This document shows positions 6,667-8,624 of a stretch of DNA of 8,624 nucleotides, piece after piece. A model generated the notes under the pieces. It had not been told where the DNA came from, did not search any database, and was given only the letters and a program-made list of their open reading frames with translations. Origin of the DNA: Desulfarculus sp. Its GTDB lineage: Bacteria > Desulfobacterota > Desulfarculia > Desulfarculales > Desulfarculaceae. The position numbers and the translations under genes were made by a program. Numbering within the stretch: the stretch's first letter is position 1; every line of letters starts with the position of its first letter. The stretch lies in the NCBI GenBank assembly GCA_020216625.1, contig JAIUYB010000070.1:1-8624 (forward strand), written 5' to 3'.

Positions 6667-8274
6667 TTACATCACCGGCATCACCAGCACCGGGCGCGAG
6701 GCGCCCTTGACCTGGTGCGAGGAGGGTTCGCCAAAGGGATATATCTCCTGCAGGCGGTCGGCGGTCTGCTGGCTGACCAGGATGTCGCAGCCGATTTTCT
6801 TGGTCAGGTCCTGGATGCGCGAGGCCAGGTTCACGGTGTCGCCGATCAGGGCGTAGGCGCTCTGGTCCTCGCTGCCGGAGTTACCGGCCAGGACCTTGCC
6901 GGAGTGGATGCCCACCCCATGGGCGATGGCCTCCCGGCCCTCGGCCACGCGCTGGCGGTTCAGCTCGGCCAGGGCCGCCCGCATGGCCAGGGCCGCCCGC
7001 ACCGCCGCGTCGGCGTGATCGGGCCGGGCCACCGGAACCCCGAAGGCGGCCTCGATCTGGTCGCCGGCGAACTGCAGCACCACCCCGCCGTGGGCCCGGA
7101 TGGCCCGGTGCATGGCCGTGAAGTAGGCCCGCATGTCGGCGATGACCACCTCCGGCGGGTGGGCCTCCACGTAGACCGTGAAATTGCGCAGGTCGGCGAA
7201 CATCACCGTGGCCTCGCGGCGGTCGCCCAGGAAGGCGATGCGGCCCTGCAGGATCTCGTCCCGGATCTCCGGGGTCACGTATTTACCGAATAAATTGTGC
7301 AATAGCTCCCGCTCGGCCAGGCCCTGGATCAGCATATTACCGGCGTCGCCCAGGGCCCCGATCTCGTCGTTGCTCACCACCGGAAAGCGAATTTGGTAGT
7401 TGCCCCGCTGCACCTCGCGCACCCCCCGCACCATCTGCTCCAGGGGATGACTGATGGACCGGGCCACCAGATGGTTCAGGATGGCCACGCTCACGAAGGT
7501 CACCCCCGCCAGCACCAGGGTGAACAGGATGATGCCCCGGCCGTAATCCGCCGCGGAAATGACCTGGAACTCCACCTCGTATTGCAGGATGAACAGGGTG
7601 ACTAGCAGGATCACCATGGGCAACAGGTTGCCCAGCCAGTACAAGGCGTAAATTCGCCGCCGGATCGAGATGCGGTGCGCCCCCGCCACTTGGTCCAAAT
7701 GCCCCTCGGGAAACAGCAGCGGCACCAGCTTGCGTCGGGCGTGTTCTTCCAGCCAAAAGAAGGCCACCGAGCTGGAAATCACGCCCACCATCAGGGAGCG
7801 AATCGCCAGGACCAGGGCCGAGCGCTGGTCCAGGTTGTGAACTAAATAGGACACGCCATAGATGATCAGCGAGGCGGCCAACCAGCCGACCATGTTGAAG
7901 GGCACGAAGCCGAAGGGGATGTTCAACAGGCGGCGACGGCCCTGGGCCAGGGTTTCCGGATCGGGCTGACTTCCCTGGGACAACATTTGCAGGCACGTGC
8001 TCAGGGGGCGCAGGCTGCGGCTCATCAACCAGGAGATCAGGGTGGTGTTGACCAGTATCACCCCGACGAGGATGAGGCCGCGCCGGATGGCGATGGGCAC
8101 CGCCGCTTCCCAGCCGCCGCCCATGACCTCGGCCCGACGAGCCAGAAAATATTCCAATGGCGTGAAAACATTAAGTATTGCCACAACGACCACGCCGATG
8201 GCGGTGGCGGCGGTGCCGATGGCGCAAAGTCCGCCCAGGCCTGGCGGGCAGATCATATTGGGAATGAATTTCAC
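6667..8274 (-). CDS. Membrane class III adenylate/guanylate cyclase (6 TM + HAMP + cyclase)
   Basis: Membrane-bound class III nucleotide cyclase of 535 residues that should convert ATP (or GTP) to a 3',5'-cyclic nucleotide. Six hydrophobic segments occur at about 17-36, 66-84, 125-146, 155-174, 209-230 and 246-268. A HAMP linker follows (about 268-322, with ISHPLEQM and SNDEIGALG), then the cyclase domain (about 328-530, starting LFGKYVTPEI). Both metal-binding aspartates are present: D361 in MFADLRNFT and D405 in FAGDQIEAAFG. The transition-state residues N482 and R486 (GDTVNLASR) are also present. The adenine-recognising positions are unusual: Q401 where Lys is expected and A475 where Thr or Asp is expected. 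The layout recalls the six-TM/HAMP cyclases of mycobacteria (Rv1318c-Rv1320c, Rv3645). The start is GTG at 8274 with a G-rich ribosome site; an in-frame ATG at 8256 is the alternative. Class and topology are secure; product nucleotide and stimulus are unknown. Confidence 0.93.
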   Translation of the reverse strand: MKFIPNMICPPGLGGLCAIGTAATAIGVVVVAILNVFTPLEYFLARRAEVMGGGWEAAVPIAIRRGLILVGVILVNTTLISWLMSRSLRPLSTCLQMLSQGSQPDPETLAQGRRRLLNIPFGFVPFNMVGWLAASLIIYGVSYLVHNLDQRSALVLAIRSLMVGVISSSVAFFWLEEHARRKLVPLLFPEGHLDQVAGAHRISIRRRIYALYWLGNLLPMVILLVTLFILQYEVEFQVISAADYGRGIILFTLVLAGVTFVSVAILNHLVARSISHPLEQMVRGVREVQRGNYQIRFPVVSNDEIGALGDAGNMLIQGLAERELLHNLFGKYVTPEIRDEILQGRIAFLGDRREATVMFADLRNFTVYVEAHPPEVVIADMRAYFTAMHRAIRAHGGVVLQFAGDQIEAAFGVPVARPDHADAAVRAALAMRAALAELNRQRVAEGREAIAHGVGIHSGKVLAGNSGSEDQSAYALIGDTVNLASRIQDLTKKIGCDILVSQQTADRLQEIYPFGEPSSHQVKGASRPVLVMPVM

Positions 8275-8286
8275 GCGTCCCCCCTC
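8272..8286 (-). promoter_or_regulatory. Ribosome binding site deciding a GTG start for the cyclase
   Basis: The minus strand reads GAGGGGGGA (8286-8278), with GAGG 8 nt before GTG (8274-8272). The in-frame ATG at 8256 has no comparable site, so the GTG is preferred. The choice changes only the first six residues. Confidence 0.6.
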
Positions 8287-8390
8287 GGCTGGGTCTCCGG
8301 CTGGCGGCCGGGCCCTGGGGGCGATTCTACCAGCTTTGGCCGTCCCGGAACATCATGCCGCGCCAGGCGCTGGCGGCGGGAAACACCATG

Positions 8391-8415
8391 GGCGGCCCGG
8401 TTGCGCCGAGCCGCC
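8391..8415 (-). terminator. Strong hairpin downstream of lspA, possible terminator
   Basis: On the minus strand GGCGGCTCGG and CCGGGCCGCC form a 10-bp stem (one U-G pair) closing a CGCAA loop, 70 nt after the lspA stop. No long U tract follows, only a weakly U-rich GGTGTTT, so intrinsic termination is uncertain. A second smaller hairpin, CGCCAG-GCG-CTGGCG (8361-8375), follows. Further along, TAGAAT (8329-8324) is a -10-like hexamer that could start the cyclase transcript, but no good -35 accompanies it. Together they suggest that lspA and the cyclase are separate transcription units. Confidence 0.4.
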
Positions 8416-8484
8416 CGGGGGGGCGTCGCCAAATGCCTTGTGGGCCGTCGGCCGCTGGCCGGGGAACTGGAGCAAGACCGTGAT

Positions 8485-8624
8485 TCAACCCTTGGCCGGG
8501 GTTGGTCCCTGGTCCGGCTGCCGCCAGAGCAGCACCGCCAGCGCCACCCCCCCCACGCTGATGGCCGCGTCGGCCAGGTTGAAGGCCGGCCAGTAATAGT
8601 CCCCGGCGTGAAGAGAAACGAAAT
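8485..8624 (-). CDS. lspA: Lipoprotein signal peptidase LspA, C-terminal fragment at window edge
   Basis: Only the last 46 codons are inside the window; the gene enters from the right edge. The hand translation, FVSLHAGDYYWPAFNLADAA then ISVGGVALAVLLWR, matches the end of signal peptidase II. This inner-membrane aspartyl protease removes the signal peptide from diacylglyceryl-modified prolipoproteins. The FNLADAAI motif carries the second catalytic aspartate, and the following hydrophobic stretch is the last transmembrane helix. The short polar tail (RQPDQGPTPAKG) ends at TGA (8487-8485). The first catalytic aspartate and the rest lie outside. The identity rests on one strong motif in the right position relative to the last helix. 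Confidence 0.85.
   Translation of the reverse strand, partial: FVSLHAGDYYWPAFNLADAAISVGGVALAVLLWRQPDQGPTPAKG

Noticed and set aside
1..8624. Search for CRISPR repeats, tRNA/rRNA genes, transposase or integrase genes, toxin-antitoxin pairs
   Set aside because: None seen on either strand; the window is packed with seven ordinary-length genes and short spacers.

Overview
The window is GC-rich, gene-dense bacterial DNA. It holds seven protein-coding genes: glnS (partial), zupT, a polysaccharide flippase, a secreted glycosidase/lyase-like protein, a cysteine-rich orphan related to the ATC-hydrolase/DUF6125 type, a membrane class III nucleotide cyclase, and lspA (partial). There are no RNA genes, insertion sequences, CRISPR arrays or phage genes that I can see. 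The strong GCC/CTG/GGC codon preference, the GlnRS and LspA sequences, and the orphan protein of a type I associate with sulfate reducers suggest a Gram-negative, deltaproteobacterial (Desulfobacterota-like) organism. That placement is inference.

Layout from left to right: glutaminyl-tRNA synthetase on the minus strand, cut by the left edge (1-1357). Next is a ZIP-family metal transporter, ZupT, on the minus strand (1513-2340). A 124-175 bp divergent spacer carries a clear zupT promoter. The plus-strand flippase (2516-3976, probable TTG start) converges, with a 13-bp gap, on the minus-strand gene for an exported protein with an N-terminal beta (RIFT-barrel-like) domain and an alpha-helical toroid-like body (3990-5780). 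A second divergent spacer (5781-5912) holds a good sigma-70 promoter and a perfect 14-bp palindrome. It drives the plus-strand orphan (5913-6662), which ends 4 bp from the minus-strand six-TM/HAMP/cyclase gene (6667-8274). A 210-bp spacer with a strong hairpin separates the cyclase from the end of lspA, which is cut by the right edge (8485-8624).

Functional reading: glnS and lspA are housekeeping genes and zupT handles divalent metals. The flippase and the exported carbohydrate-active-looking protein face each other and could both serve surface polysaccharide export and trimming, but they are on opposite strands and need not be co-regulated. The cyclase is the main signalling gene; both residues that normally read the adenine base are replaced. 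The orphan carries an internal duplication and a cysteine-rich tail. I see no convincing multi-gene novel system. The best leads are the cyclase's unusual substrate pocket, the duplicated orphan, and the divergent promoter between the orphan and the exported protein.
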